From assembly GCA_964020085.1 (NCBI GenBank), contig OZ026600.1, forward strand, positions 12,063,348 through 12,127,347: a stretch of 64,000 nt of DNA, given 5' to 3'. The notes under the pieces are model-generated. The model did no database searches and was not told the DNA's origin. It saw nothing but the letters and a program-made list of their open reading frames with translations. This stretch comes from Micromussa lordhowensis (lineage: Eukaryota > Cnidaria > Anthozoa > Scleractinia > Lobophylliidae). Below are positions 12,583-24,322 of this stretch, piece after piece; position 1 is the stretch's first letter; the number at the start of each line of letters is the position of its first letter. Made by a program: the position numbers and the translations under genes.

Positions 12583-12742
12583 CGAGGCAGCCAGCCGGCC
12601 GCACCCGGGGATCTGCCGGGCTGGCTAGCATAGTGTGACATTTTGCGCAGCTCCGAAACTTTGCATGTGGACTCGGACCAACCCCGGGAGTGATTTGGTG
12701 CCATTAGTTTGCAAAGTTTCGACGCGCGCCAAGCTCGGCTAA
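12583..12742 (+). repeat. Reference long monomer (L, 160 bp)
   Basis: An L monomer has the same body as S but a 45-bp linker that starts CGAGGCAGCCAGCC and ends CTGCCGGGCTGGTTA. It aligns to the S linker through the shared GGGCTGGTTA end, so L differs from S by a 26-bp net length gain, all in the linker. L subtypes are told apart by the bases before CTGCC (GGGGAT, GGGAAT, GGGCAT, GGGTAC) and by CAAAGCAG versus CGAGGCAG at the start. The next linker starts at 12743, giving exactly 160 bp. Confidence 0.95.
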
Positions 12743-13915
12743 TTAGCAATCAGGCTGGTTAGCAGAGTGTGACATTTTGCGCAGCTCCGAAACTTTGCAT
12801 GTGGACTCGGACCAACCCCGGGAGTGATTTGGTGCCATTAGTTTGAAAAGTTGCGACGCGCGCCAAGCTCGGCTAACTAGCAATCCGACTGGTTAGCATA
12901 GTGTGACATTTTGCGCAGCTCCGAAACTTTGCATGTGGACCCGGACCGACCCCGGGAGTGCTTTGGTGCCATTAGTTTGCAAAGTTGCGAAGCGCGCCAA
13001 GCTCGGCTAACGAGGCAGCCAGCCGGCCGCACCCGGGAATCTGCCGGGCTGGTTAGCATAGTGTGACATTTTTCGCAGTTCCGAAACTTTGCATGTGGAC
13101 TCGGACCAACCCCGGGAGTGCTTTGGTGCCATTACTTTGAAAAGTTGCGACGCGAGCCAAGCTCGGCTAACTAGCAATCCGACTGGTTAGCATAGTGTGA
13201 CATTTTGCGCAGCTCCGAAACTTTGCATGTGGACCCGGACCGACCCCGGGAGTGCTTTGGTGCCATTAGTTTGCAAAGTTGCGACGCACGCCAAGCTCGG
13301 CTAACGAGGCAGCACGCCGGCCGCACCCGGGCATCTGCCGGGCTGGTTAGCATAGTGTGACATTTTGCGCAGCTCCAAAACTTTGCATGTGGACTCGGAC
13401 CGACCCCAGGAGTGCTTTGGTGCCATTAGTTTGAAAAGTTGCGACGCGCGCCAAGCTCGGCTAATTAGCAATCAGGCTGGTTAGCATAGTGTGACACTTT
13501 GCGCCGGTCCGAAACTTTGCATGTGGACCCGGACCGACCCCGGGAGTTCTTTGGTGCCATTAGTTTGGAAAGTTGCGACACGCGCCAAGCTCGGATAACG
13601 AGGCAGCCAGCCGGCCGCACCCGGGGATCTGCCGGGCTAGTTAGCATTGTGTGACATTTTGCGGAGCTCCAAAACTTCGCATGTGGACTTGGAACGACCC
13701 CGGTAGTGCTTTCGTGACATTAGTTTGCAAAGTTGCGACGCGCCAAGCTCGGCTAACGAGGCAGCCAGCCGGCCGCACCCGGGTACCTGCCAGGCTGGTT
13801 AGCATAGTGTGACATTTTCGCAGCTCCGAAACTTTGCATGTGAACTCGGACCGAACCCGGGAGGGGTTTGGTGCACTTAGTTTGCAAAGTTGCGACGCGC
13901 GCCAAGGTCAGCTAA

Positions 13916-15384
13916 TTAGCAATTGGGCTGGTTACCATAGTGTGACATTTTGTAGAGCTCCGAACCTTTTCTTGTGGACCTGGACCGACCCCGGGAGTGC
14001 TTTGGTGCCATTAGTTTGCAAAGTTGCGACGCGCGCCAAGCTCGGCTAACGAGGCAGCCAGCCGGCCGCACCCGGGGATCTGCCGGGCTGGCTAGCATAG
14101 TGTGACATTTTGCGCAGCTCTGAAACTTTGCATGTGGACTCGGACCAACCCCGGGAGTGATTTGGTGCCATTAGTTTGCAAAGTTTCGACGCGCGCCAAG
14201 CTCGGCTAATTAGCAATTAGGCTGGTTAGCAGAGTGTGACATTTTGCGCAGCTCCGAAACTTTGCATGTGGACTCGGACCAACCCCGGGAGTGATTTGGT
14301 GCCATTAGTTTGAAAAGTTGCGACGCGCGCCAAGCTCGGCTAACTAGCAATCCGACTGGTTAGCATAGTGTGACATTTTGCGCAGCTCCGAAACTTTGCA
14401 TGTGGACCCGGACCGACCCCGGGAGTGCTTTGGTGCCATTAGTTTGCAAAGTTGCGAAGCGCGCCAAGCTCGGCTAACGAGGCAGCCAGCCGGCCGCACC
14501 CGGGAATCTGCCGGGCTGGTTAGCATAGTGTGACATTTTTCGCAGTTCCGAAACTTTGCATGTGGACTCGGACCAACCCCGGGAGTGCTTTGGTGCCATT
14601 AGTTTGAAAAGTTGCGACGCGAGCCAAGCTCGGCTAACTAGCAATCCGACTGGTTAGCATAGTGTGACATTTTGCGCAGCTCCGAAACTTTGCATGTGGA
14701 CCCGGACCGACCCCGGGAGTGCTTTGGTGCCATTAGTTTGCAAAGTTGCGACGCGCGCCAAGCTCGGCTAACGACGCAGCCAGCCGGCCGCACCCGGGCA
14801 TCTGCCGGGCTGGTTAGCATAGTGTGACATTTTGCGCAGCTCCAAAACTTTGCATGTGGACTCGGACCGACCCCAGGAGTGCTTTGGTGCCATTAGTTTG
14901 AAAAGTTGCGACGCGCGCCAAGCTCGGCTAATTAGCAATCAGGCTGGTTAGCATAGTGTGACATTTTGCGCCGGTCCGAAACTTTGCATGTGGACCTGGA
15001 CCGACCCCGGGAGTTCTTTGGTGCCATTAGTTTGGAAAGTTGCGACGCGCGCCAAGCTCGGATAACGAGGCAGCCAGCCGGCCGCACCCGGGGATCTGCC
15101 GGGCTAGTTAGCATTGTGTGACATTTTGCGTAGCTCCAAAACTTCGCATGTGGACTTGGAACGACCCCGGTAGTGCTTTCGTGACATTAGTTTCCAAAGT
15201 TGCGACGCGCGCCAAGCTCGTCTAACGAGGCAGCCAGCCGGCCGTACCCGGGCACCTGCCGGGCTGGTTAGCATAGTGTGACATTTTCGCAGCTCCGAAA
15301 CTTTGCATGTGAACTCGGACCGAACCCGGGAGGGGTTTGGTGCACTTAGTTTGCAAAGTTGCGACGCGCGCCAAGGTCAGCTAA
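13916..15384 (+). repeat. HOR copy H3 (subtype A1', 1469 bp)
   Basis: Order SLSSLSLSLL. The A1' subtype resembles A1 but has TTAGCAATTAGGC in monomer 3, GACATTTTGCGCCGG in monomer 8, TTTTGCGTAGCTCC and GTTTCCAAAG in monomer 9, and CTCGTCTAACG with GGGCACCTGCC in monomer 10. It closes the first A2-A1-A1' triplet. Confidence 0.88.
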
Positions 15385-16853
15385 TTAGCAATTGGGCTGG
15401 TTACCATAGTGTGACATTTTGTAGAGCTCCGAACCTTTTCTTGTGGACCTGGACCGACCCCGGGAGTGCTTTGGTGCCATTAGTTTGCAAAGTTGCGACG
15501 CGCGCCAAGCTCGGCTAACGAGGCAGCCAGCTGGCCGCACCCGGGGATCTGCCGGGCTGGCTAGCATAGTGTGACATTTTGCGCAGCTCTGAAACTTTGC
15601 ATGTGGACTCGGACCAACCCCGGGAGTGATTTGGTGCCATTAGTTTGCAAAGTTTCGACGCGCGCCAAGCTCGGCTAATTGGCAATCAGGCTGGTTAGCA
15701 GAGTGTGACATTTTGCGCAGCTCCGAAACTTTGCATGTGGACTCGGACCAACCCCGGGAGTGATTTAATGCCATTAGTTTGAAAAGTTGCGACGCGCGCC
15801 AAGCTCGGCTAACTAGCAATCCGACTGGTTAGCATAGTGTGACATTTTGCGCAGCTCCGAAACTTTGCATGTGGACCCGGACCGACCCCGGGAGTGCTTT
15901 GGTGCCATTAGTTTGCAAAGTTGCGACGCGCGCCAAGCTCGGCTAACGAGGCAGCCAGCCGGCTGCACCCGGGCATCTGCCGGGCTGGTTGGCACAGTGT
16001 GACATTTTTCGCTGCTCCGAAACTTTGCATGTGGACTCGGACCAACCCTGGGAGTGCTTTGGTGCCATTAGTTTGCAAAGTTGCGACGCGCGCCAAGCTC
16101 GGCTAATTAGCAATCGGGCTAGTTAGCATAGTGTGACATTTTGCGCAGCTCCGAAACTTTGCATGTGGACCTGGACCGACCCCGGGAGTGCTTTGGTGCC
16201 ATTAGTTTGCAAAGTTGCGTCGCGCGCCAAGCTCGGCTAACAAAGCAGCCAGCGGGCTGCACCCGGGCATCTGCCGGGCTGGTTGGCATAGTGTGACATT
16301 TTGCGCAGCTCCGAAACTTTGCATGTGGACCCGGACCGACCCCGGGAGTGCTTTGGTGCCATTAGTTTGAAAAGTTGCGACGCGCGCCAAGCTCGGCTAA
16401 TTAGCAATCAGGCTGGTTAGCATAGTGTGACATTTTGCGCCGGTCCGAAACTTTGCATGTGGACCCGGACCGACCCCGGGAGTTCTTTGGTGCCATTAGT
16501 TTGGAAAGTTGCGACGCGCGCCAAGCTCGGATAACGAGGCAGCCAGCCGGCCGCACCCGGGGATCTGCCGGGCTGGTTAGCATTGTGTGACATTTTGCGG
16601 AGCTCCAAAACTTCGCATGTGGACTTGGAACGACCCCGGTAGTGCTTTCGTGACATTAGTTTGCAAAGTTGCGACGCGCGCCAAGCTCGGCTAACGAGGC
16701 AGCCAGCCGGCCGCACCCGGGTACCTGCCGGGCTGGTTAGCATAGTGTGACATTTTCGCAGCTCCGAAACTTTGCATGTGAACTCGGACCGAACCCGGGA
16801 GGGGTTTGGTGCACTTAGTTTGCAAAGTTGCGACGCGCGCCAAGGTCAGCTAA
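15385..16853 (+). repeat. HOR copy H4 (subtype A2, 1469 bp)
   Basis: Near-identical to H1 at offset 4405, sharing the TTGGCAATC and GATTTAATGCC variants. Monomer 2 carries CAGCTGGCCGC (about 15529), where H1 has CAGCCGGCCGC. This opens the second triplet. Confidence 0.88.
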
Positions 16854-18320
16854 TTAGCAATTGGGCTGGTTACCATAGTGTGACATTTTGGAGAGCTCCG
16901 AACCTTTTCTTGTGGACCTGGACCGACCCCGGGAGTGCTTTGGTGCCATTAGTTTGCAAAGTTGCGACGCGCGCCAAGCTCGGCTAACGAGGCAGCCAGC
17001 CGGCCGCACCCGGGGATCTGCCGGGCTGGCTAGCATAGTGTGACATTTTGCGCAGCTCCGAAACTTTGCATGTGGACTCGGACCAACCCCGGGAGTGATT
17101 TGGTGCCATTAGTTTGCAAAGTTTCGACGCGCGCCAAGCTCGGCTAATTAGCAATCAGGCTGGTTAGCAGAGTGTGACATTTTGCGCAGCTCCGAAACTT
17201 TGCATGTGGACTCGGACCAACCCCGGGAGTGATTTGGTGCCATTAGTTTGAAAAGTTGCGACGCGCGCCAAGCTCGGCTAACTAGCAATCCGACTGGTTA
17301 GCATAGTGTGACATTTTGCGCAGCTCCGAAACTTTGCATGTGGACCCGGACCGACCCCGGGAGTGCTTTGGTGCCATTAGTTTGCAAAGTTGCGAAGCGC
17401 GCCAAGCTCGGCTAACGAGGCAGCCAGCCGGCCGCACCCGGGAATCTGCCGGGCTGGTTAGCATAGTGTGACATTTTTCGCAGTTCCGAAACTTTGCATG
17501 TGGACTCGGACCAACCCCGGGAGTGCTTTGGTGCCATTACTTTGAAAAGTTGCGACGCGAGCCAAGCTCGGCTAACTAGCAATCCGACTGGTTAGCATAG
17601 TGTGACATTTTGCGCAGCTCCGAAACTTTGCATGTGGACCCGGACCGACCCCGGGAGTGCTTTGGTGCCATTAGTTTGCAAAGTTGCGACGCACGCCAAG
17701 CTCGGCTAACGAGGCAGCACGCCGGCCGCACCCGGGCATCTGCCGGGCTGGTTAGCATAGTGTGACATTTTGCGCAGCTCCAAAACTTTGCATGTGGACT
17801 CGGACCGACCCCAGGAGTGCTTTGGTGCCATTAGTTTGAAAAGTTGCGACGCGCGCCAAGCTCGGCTAATTAGCAATCAGGCTGGTTAGCATAGTGTGAC
17901 ACTTTGCGCCGGTCCGAAACTTTGCATGTGGACCCGGACCGACCCCGGGAGTTCTTTGGTGCCATTAGTTTGGAAAGTTGCGACACGCGCCAAGCTCGGA
18001 TAACGAGGCAGCCAGCCGGCCGCACCCGGGGATCTGCCGGGCTAGTTAGCATTGTGTGACATTTTGCGGAGCTCCAAAACTTCGCATGTGGACTTGGAAC
18101 GACCCCGGTAGTGCTTTCGTGACATTAGTTTGCAAAGTTGCGACGCGCCAAGCTCGGCTAACGAGGCAGCCAGCCGGCCGCACCCGGGTACCTGCCAGGC
18201 TGGTTAGCATAGTGTGACATTTTCGCAGCTCCGAAACTTTGCATGTGAACTCGGACCGAACCCGGGAGGGGTTTGGTGCACTTAGTTTGCAAAGTTGCGA
18301 CGCGCGCCAAGGTCAGCTAA
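16854..18320 (+). repeat. HOR copy H5 (subtype A1, 1467 bp)
   Basis: Matches H2 at offset 4405, including the two-base loss GACGCGCCAAG (about 18141) and GCAGCACGCCGG in monomer 7. Confidence 0.9.
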
Positions 18321-19202
18321 TTAGCAATTGGGCTGGTTACCATAGTGTGACATTTTGTAGAGCTCCGAACCTTTTCTTGTGGACCTGGACCGACCCCGGG
18401 AGTGCTTTGGTGCCATTAGTTTGCAAAGTTGCGACGCGCGCCAAGCTCGGCTAACGAGGCAGCCAGCCGGCCGCACCCGGGGACCTGCCGGGCTGGCTAG
18501 CATAGTGTGACATTTTGCGCAGCTCTGAAACTTTGCATGTGGACCCGGACCGACCCCGGGAGTGCTTTGGTGCCATTAGTTTGCAAAGTTGCGAAGCGCG
18601 CCAAGCTCGGCTAACGAGGCAGCCAGCCGGCCGCACCCGGGAATCTGCCGGGCTGGTTAGCATAGTGTGACATTTTTCGCAGTTCCGAAACTTTGCATGT
18701 GGACTCGGACCAACCCCGGGAGTGCTTTGGTGCCATTAGTTTGAAAAGTTGCGACGCGAGCCAAGCTCGGCTAACTAGCAATCCGACTGGTTAGCATAGT
18801 GTGACATTTTGCGCAGCTCCGAAACTTTGCATGTGGACCCGGACCGACCCCGGGAGTGCTTTGGTGCCATTAGTTTGCAAAGTTGCGACGCGCGCCAAGC
18901 TCGGCTAACGAGGCAGCCAGCCGGCCGCACCCGGGCATCTGCCGGGCTGGTTAGCATAGTGTGACATTTTGCGCAGCTCCAAAACTTTGCATGTGGACTC
19001 GGACCGACCCCAGGAGTGCTTTGGTGCCATTAGTTTGAAAAGTTGCGACGCGCGCCAAGCTCGGCTAATTAGCAATCAGGCTGGTTAGCATAGTGTGACA
19101 TTTTGCGCCGGTCCGAAACTTTGCATGTGAACTCGGACCGAACCCGGGAGGGGTTTGGTGCACTTAGTTTGCAAAGTTGCGACGCGCGCCAAGGTCAGCT
19201 AA
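18321..19202 (+). repeat. HOR copy H6 (A1', 882 bp, two in-register deletions)
   Basis: Six monomers remain (S L L S L S). The body of monomer 2 (GCTCTGAAAC) runs on as the body of monomer 4 (GGACCCGGACC) near 18530-18545, removing 268 bp. The body of monomer 8 (GCGCCGGTCCG) runs on as that of monomer 10 (GTGAACTCGGACCG) near 19115-19130, removing 319 bp. Together these explain 1469-587=882. Both joins keep monomer phase, as expected for unequal exchange between homologous monomers. Confidence 0.85.
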
Positions 19203-20669
19203 TTAGCAATTGGGCTGGTTACCATAGTGTGACATTTTGGAGAGCTCCGAACCTTTTCTTGTGGACCTGGACCGACCCCGGGAGTGCTTTGGTGCCATTA
19301 GTTTGCAAAGTTGCGACGCGCGCCAAGCTCGGCTAACGAGGCAGCCAGCCGGCCGCACCCGGGGATCTGCCGGGCTGGCTAGCATAGTGTGACATTTTGC
19401 GCAGCTCCGAAACTTTGCATGTGGACTCGGACCAACCCCGGGAGTGATTTGGTGCCATTAGTTTGCAAAGTTTCGACGCGCGCCAAGCTCGGCTAATTAG
19501 CAATCAGGCTGGTTAGCAGAGTGTGACATTTTGCGCAGCTCCGAAACTTTGCATGTGGACTCGGACCAACCCCGGGAGTGATTTGGTGCCATTAGTTTGA
19601 AAAGTTGCGACGCGCGCCAAGCTCGGCTAACTAGCAATCCGACTGGTTAGCATAGTGTGACATTTTGCGCAGCTCCGAAACTTTGCATGTGGACCCGGAC
19701 CGACCCCGGGAGTGCTTTGGTGCCATTAGTTTGCAAAGTTGCGAAGCGCGCCAAGCTCGGCTAACGAGGCAGCCAGCCGGCCGCACCCGGGAATCTGCCG
19801 GGCTGGTTAGCATAGTGTGACATTTTTCGCAGTTCCGAAACTTTGCATGTGGACTCGGACCAACCCCGGGAGTGCTTTGGTGCCATTACTTTGAAAAGTT
19901 GCGACGCGAGCCAAGCTCGGCTAACTAGCAATCCGACTGGTTAGCATAGTGTGACATTTTGCGCAGCTCCGAAACTTTGCATGTGGACCCGGACCGACCC
20001 CGGGAGTGCTTTGGTGCCATTAGTTTGCAAAGTTGCGACGCACGCCAAGCTCGGCTAACGAGGCAGCACGCCGGCCGCACCCGGGCATCTGCCGGGCTGG
20101 TTAGCATAGTGTGACATTTTGCGCAGCTCCAAAACTTTGCATGTGGACTCGGACCGACCCCAGGAGTGCTTTGGTGCCATTAGTTTGAAAAGTTGCGACG
20201 CGCGCCAAGCTCGGCTAATTAGCAATCAGGCTGGTTAGCATAGTGTGACACTTTGCGCCGGTCCGAAACTTTGCATGTGGACCCGGACCGACCCCGGGAG
20301 TTCTTTGGTGCCATTAGTTTGGAAAGTTGCGACACGCGCCAAGCTCGGATAACGAGGCAGCCAGCCGGCCGCACCCGGGGATCTGCCGGGCTAGTTAGCA
20401 TTGTGTGACATTTTGCGGAGCTCCAAAACTTCGCATGTGGACTTGGAACGACCCCGGTAGTGCTTTCGTGACATTAGTTTGCAAAGTTGCGACGCGCCAA
20501 GCTCGGCTAACGAGGCAGCCAGCCGGCCGCACCCGGGTACCTGCCAGGCTGGTTAGCATAGTGTGACATTTTCGCAGCTCCGAAACTTTGCATGTGAACT
20601 CGGACCGAACCCGGGAGGGGTTTGGTGCACTTAGTTTGCAAAGTTGCGACGCGCGCCAAGGTCAGCTAA
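19203..20669 (+). repeat. HOR copy H7 (subtype A1, 1467 bp)
   Basis: Full 10-mer, near-identical to H5 at offset 2349 (1467+882). It repeats all the A1 marks, including the two-base loss at about 20491. An A2 copy would be expected here if the triplet order were kept, but it is absent. Confidence 0.88.
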
Positions 20670-21710
20670 TTAGCAATTGGGCTGGTTACCATAGTGTGAC
20701 ATTTTGTAGAGCTCCGAACCTTTTCTTGTGGACCTGGACCGACCCCGGGAGTGCTTTGGTGCCATTAGTTTGCAAAGTTGCGACGCGCGCCAAGCTCGGC
20801 TAACGAGGCAGCCAGCCGGCCGCACCCGGGGACCTGCCGGGCTGGCTAGCATAGTGTGACATTTTTCGCAGTTCCGAAACTTTGCATGTGGACTCGGACC
20901 AACCCCGGGAGTGCTTTGGTGCCATTAGTTTGAAAAGTTGCGACGCGAGCCAAGCTCGGCTAACTAGCAATCCGACTGGTTAGCATAGTGTGACATTTTG
21001 CGCAGCTCCGAAACTTTGCATGTGGACCCGGACCGACCCCGGGAGTGCTTTGGTGCCATTAGTTTGCAAAGTTGCGACGCGCGCCAAGCTCGGCTAACGA
21101 GGCAGCCAGCCGGCCGCACCCGGGCATCTGCCGGGCTGGTTAGCATAGTGTGACATTTTGCACAGCTCCAAAACTTTGCATGTGGACTCGGACCGACCCC
21201 AGGAGTGCTTTGGTGCCATTAGTTTGAAAAGTTGCGACGCGCGCCAAGCTCGGCTAATTAGCAATCAGGCTGGTTAGCATAGTGTGACATTTTGCGCCGG
21301 TCCGAAACTTTGCATGTGGACCTGGACCGACCCCGGGAGTTCTTTGGTGCCATTAGTTTGGAAAGTTGCGACGCGCGCCAAGCTCGGATAACGAGGCAGC
21401 CAGCCGGCCGCACCCGGGGATCTGCCGGGCTAGTTAGCATTGTGTGACATTTTGCGTAGCTCCAAAACTTCGCATGTGGACTTGGAACGACCCCGGTAGT
21501 GCTTTCGTGACATTAGTTTCCAAAGTTGCGACGCGCGCCAAGCTCGTCTAACGAGGCAGCCAGCCGGCCGCACCCGGGCACCTGCCGGGCTGGTTAGCAT
21601 AGTGTGACATTTTCGCAGCTCCGAAACTTTGCATGTGAACTCGGACCGAACCCGGGAGGGGTTTGGTGCACTTAGTTTGCAAAGTTGCGACGCGCGCCAA
21701 GGTCAGCTAA
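20670..21710 (+). repeat. HOR copy H8 (A1', 1041 bp, one in-register deletion)
   Basis: Seven monomers. The linker of monomer 2 (GGGGACCTGCCGGGCTGGCTA) joins the body of monomer 5 (TTTTTCGCAGTTCCG) near 20850-20868. This removes 428 bp (S+S+L) and gives 1469-428=1041. The later monomers show A1' marks such as GCGTAGCTCC (about 21455) and CTCGTCTAACG (about 21544). Confidence 0.85.
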
Positions 21711-23178
21711 TTAGCAATTGGGCTGGTTACCATAGTGTGACATTTTGTAGAGCTCCGAACCTTTTCTTGTGGACCTGGACCGACCCCGGGAGTGCTTTGG
21801 TGCCATTAGTTTGCAAAGTTGCGACGCGCGCCAAGCTCGGCTAACGAGGCAGCCAGCTGGCCGCACCCGGGGATCTGCCGGGCTGGCTAGCATAGTGTGA
21901 TATTTTGCGCAGCTCTGAAACTTTGCATGTGGACTCGGACCAACCCCGGGAGTGATTTGGTGCCATTAGTTTGCAAAGTTTCGACGCGCGCCAAGCTCGG
22001 CTAATTAGCAATCAGGCTGGTTAGCAGAGTGTGACATTTTGCGCAGCTCCGAAACTTTGCATGTGGACTCGGACCAACCCCGGGAGTGATTTGGTGCCAT
22101 TAGTTTGCAAAGTTGCGACGCGCGCCAAGCTCGGCTAACTAGCAATCCGACTGGTTAGCATAGTGTGACATTTTGCGCAGCTCCGAAACTTTGCATGTGG
22201 ACCCGGACCGACCCCGGGAGTGCTTTGGTGCCATTAGTTTGCAAAGTTGCGACGCGCGCCAAGCTAGGCTAACGAGGCAGCTAGCCGGCTGCACCCGGGC
22301 ATCTGCCGGGCTGGTTGGCACAGTGTGACATTTTTCGCTGCTCCGAAACTTTGCATGTGGACTCGGACCGACCCTGGGAGTGCTTTGGTGCCATTAGTTT
22401 GCAAAGTTGCGACGCGCGCCAAGCTCGGCTAATTAGCAATCGGGCTAGTTAGCATAGTGTGACATTTTGCGCAGCTCCGAAACTTTGCATGTGGACCCGG
22501 ACCGACCCCGGGAGTGCTTTGGTGCCATTAGTTTGCAAAGTTGCGACGCGCGCCAAGCTCGGCTAACAAAGCAGCCAGCGGGCTGCACCCGGGCATCTGC
22601 CGGGCTGGTTGGCATAGGGTGACATTTTGCGCAGCTCCGAAACTTTGCATGTGGACCCGGACCGACCCCGGGAGTGCTTTGGTGCCATTAGTTTGAAAAG
22701 TTGCGACGCGCGCCAAGCTCGGCTAATTAGCAATCAGGCTGGTTAGCATAGTGTGCATTTTGCGCCGGTCCGAAACTTTGCATGTGGACCCGGACCGACC
22801 CCGGGAGTTCTTTGGTGCCATTAGTTTGGAAAGTTGCGACGCGCGCCAAGCTCGGATAACGAGGCAGCCAGCCGGCCGCAGCCGGGGATCTGCCGGGCTA
22901 GTTAGCATTGTGTGACATTTTGCGGAGCTCCAAAACTTCGCATGTGGACTTGGAACGACCCCGGTAGTGCTTTCGTGACATTAGTTTGCAAAGTTGCGAC
23001 GCGCGCCAAGCTCGGCTAACGAGGCAGCCAGCCGGCCGCACCCGGGTACCTGCCGGGCTGGTTAGCATAGTGTGACATTTTCGCAGCTCCGAAACTTTGC
23101 ATGTGAACTCGGACCGAACCCGGGAGGGGTTTGGTGCACTTAGTTTGCAAAGTTGCGACGCGCGCCAAGGTCAGCTAA
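21711..23178 (+). repeat. HOR copy H9 (subtype A2, 1468 bp)
   Basis: Order SLSSLSLSLL with A2 marks. It shares AAGCTAGGCTAACG and CAGCTAGCCGGC with the start of the window. Small private changes are GTGTGCATTTTG at about 22752 (two bases lost) and GGCATAGGGTGAC. Confidence 0.87.
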
Positions 23179-23744
23179 TTAGCAATTGGGCTGGTTATCA
23201 TAGTGTGACATTTTGGAGAGCTCCGAACCTTTTCTTGTGGACCTGGACCGACCCCGGGAGTGCTTTGGTGCCATTAGTTTGCAAAGTTGCGACGCGCGCC
23301 AAGCTCGGCTAACGAGGCAGCCAGCCGGCCGCACCCGGGGATCTGCCGGGCTGGCTAGCATAGTGTGACATTTTGCGCAGCTCCGAAACTTTGCATGTGG
23401 ACTCGGACCAACCCCGGGAGTGATTTGGTGCCATTAGTTTGCAAAGTTACGACGCGCGCCAAGCTCGGCTAATTAGCAATCAGGCTGGTTAGCAGAGTGT
23501 GACATTTTGCGCAGCTCCGAAACTTTGCATGTGGACTCGGACCAACCCCGGGAGTGATTTGGTGCCATTAGTTTGCAAAGTTTCGACGCGCGCCAAGCTC
23601 GGCTAATTAGCAATCAGGCTGGTTAGCATAGTGTGACATTTTGCGCAGCTCCGAAACTTTGCATGTGGACCCGGACCGACCCCGGGAGTGCTTTGGTGCC
23701 ATTAGTTTGCAAAGTTGCGACGCGCGCCAAGCTCGGCTAACGAG

Positions 23745-23778
23745 GCAGCCAGCCGGCTGCACCCGGGCATCTGCCGGG
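23745..23778. other. Paired hairpins in the long linker (exemplar)
   Basis: The L-specific linker holds two adjacent inverted repeats. The first is GCAGCC, loop AGCC, GGCTGC (23745-23760). One base later comes CCCGG, loop GCATCTG, CCGGG (23762-23778). The second stem is kept in most L monomers, while the first is perfect only where the sequence is GGCTGC. The common variant GGCCGC leaves one mismatch on this strand and a G-T wobble on the other. S monomers lack both structures. That single strands fold this way in the cell is inference. Confidence 0.7.
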
Positions 23779-23814
23779 CTGGTTGGCATAGTGTGACATT
23801 TTGCGCAGCTCCGA

Positions 23815-23876
23815 AACTTTGCATGTGGACCCGGACCGACCCCGGGAGTGCTTTGGTGCCATTAGTTTGCAAAGTT
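23815..23876. other. Inverted repeat in the monomer body (exemplar)
   Basis: AACTTTGCA (23815-23823) and its exact reverse complement TGCAAAGTT (23868-23876) flank a 44-bp spacer. The spacer holds a smaller dyad, CCCGG, 7-nt loop, CCGGG (23830-23846). This arrangement is part of the shared body and so recurs in most monomers. Many monomers have right-arm variants (TGAAAAGTT or TGGAAAGTT) with no matching change in the left arm, so base pairing of the arms is not strictly maintained. Confidence 0.7.
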
Positions 23877-24298
23877 GCAACGCGCGCCAAGCTCGGCTAA
23901 TTAGCAATCGGGCTGGTTAGCATAGTGTGATATTTTGCGCAGCATCTGCCGGGCTGGTTGGCATAGTGTGACATTTTGCGCAGCTCCGAAACTTTGCATG
24001 TGGACCCGGACCGACCCCGGGAGTGCTTTGGTGCCATTAGTTTGCAAAGTTGCAACGCGCGCCAAGCTTGGCTAATTAGCAATCGGGCTGGTTAGCATAG
24101 TGTGATATTTTGCGCAGCTCCGAAACTTTGCATGTGGACTCGGACCGACCCCGGGAGTGCTTTGGTGCCATTAGTTTGCAAAGTTGCGAAACACGCCAAG
24201 CTCGGCTTATTAGCAATCGGTCTGGTTAGCATAGTGTGACATTTTGCGCAGCTCCGAAACTTTGCATGTGGACCCGGACCGACCCCAGGATTGCTTTG

Positions 24299-24322
24299 CT
24301 AACGAGGCAGCTAACGAGGCAG
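24299..24322 (+). repeat. 12-bp direct duplication at a rearrangement join
   Basis: CTAACGAGGCAG occurs twice in a row (24299-24310 and 24311-24322), straight after a body that stops at GCTTTG. About 45 bases of the normal body end are missing. The same structure is at 31041-31064, exactly 6742 bp away. Confidence 0.85.

Larger units (their letters stand above)
12449..13915 (+). repeat. HOR copy H2 (subtype A1, 1467 bp), used as reference
   Basis: Monomer starts: 12449 S, 12583 L, 12743 S, 12877 S', 13011 L, 13171 S', 13305 L, 13465 S, 13599 L, 13757 L. The length is 5x134 + 5x160 minus 3: monomer 10 lacks one base (ATTTTCGCAG) and monomer 9 lacks two (GACGCGCCAAG at about 13737). A1 marks are GGGAATCTGCC in monomer 5, GCAGCACGCCGGCC in monomer 7 and GACACTTTGCGCC in monomer 8. 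Confidence 0.92.
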
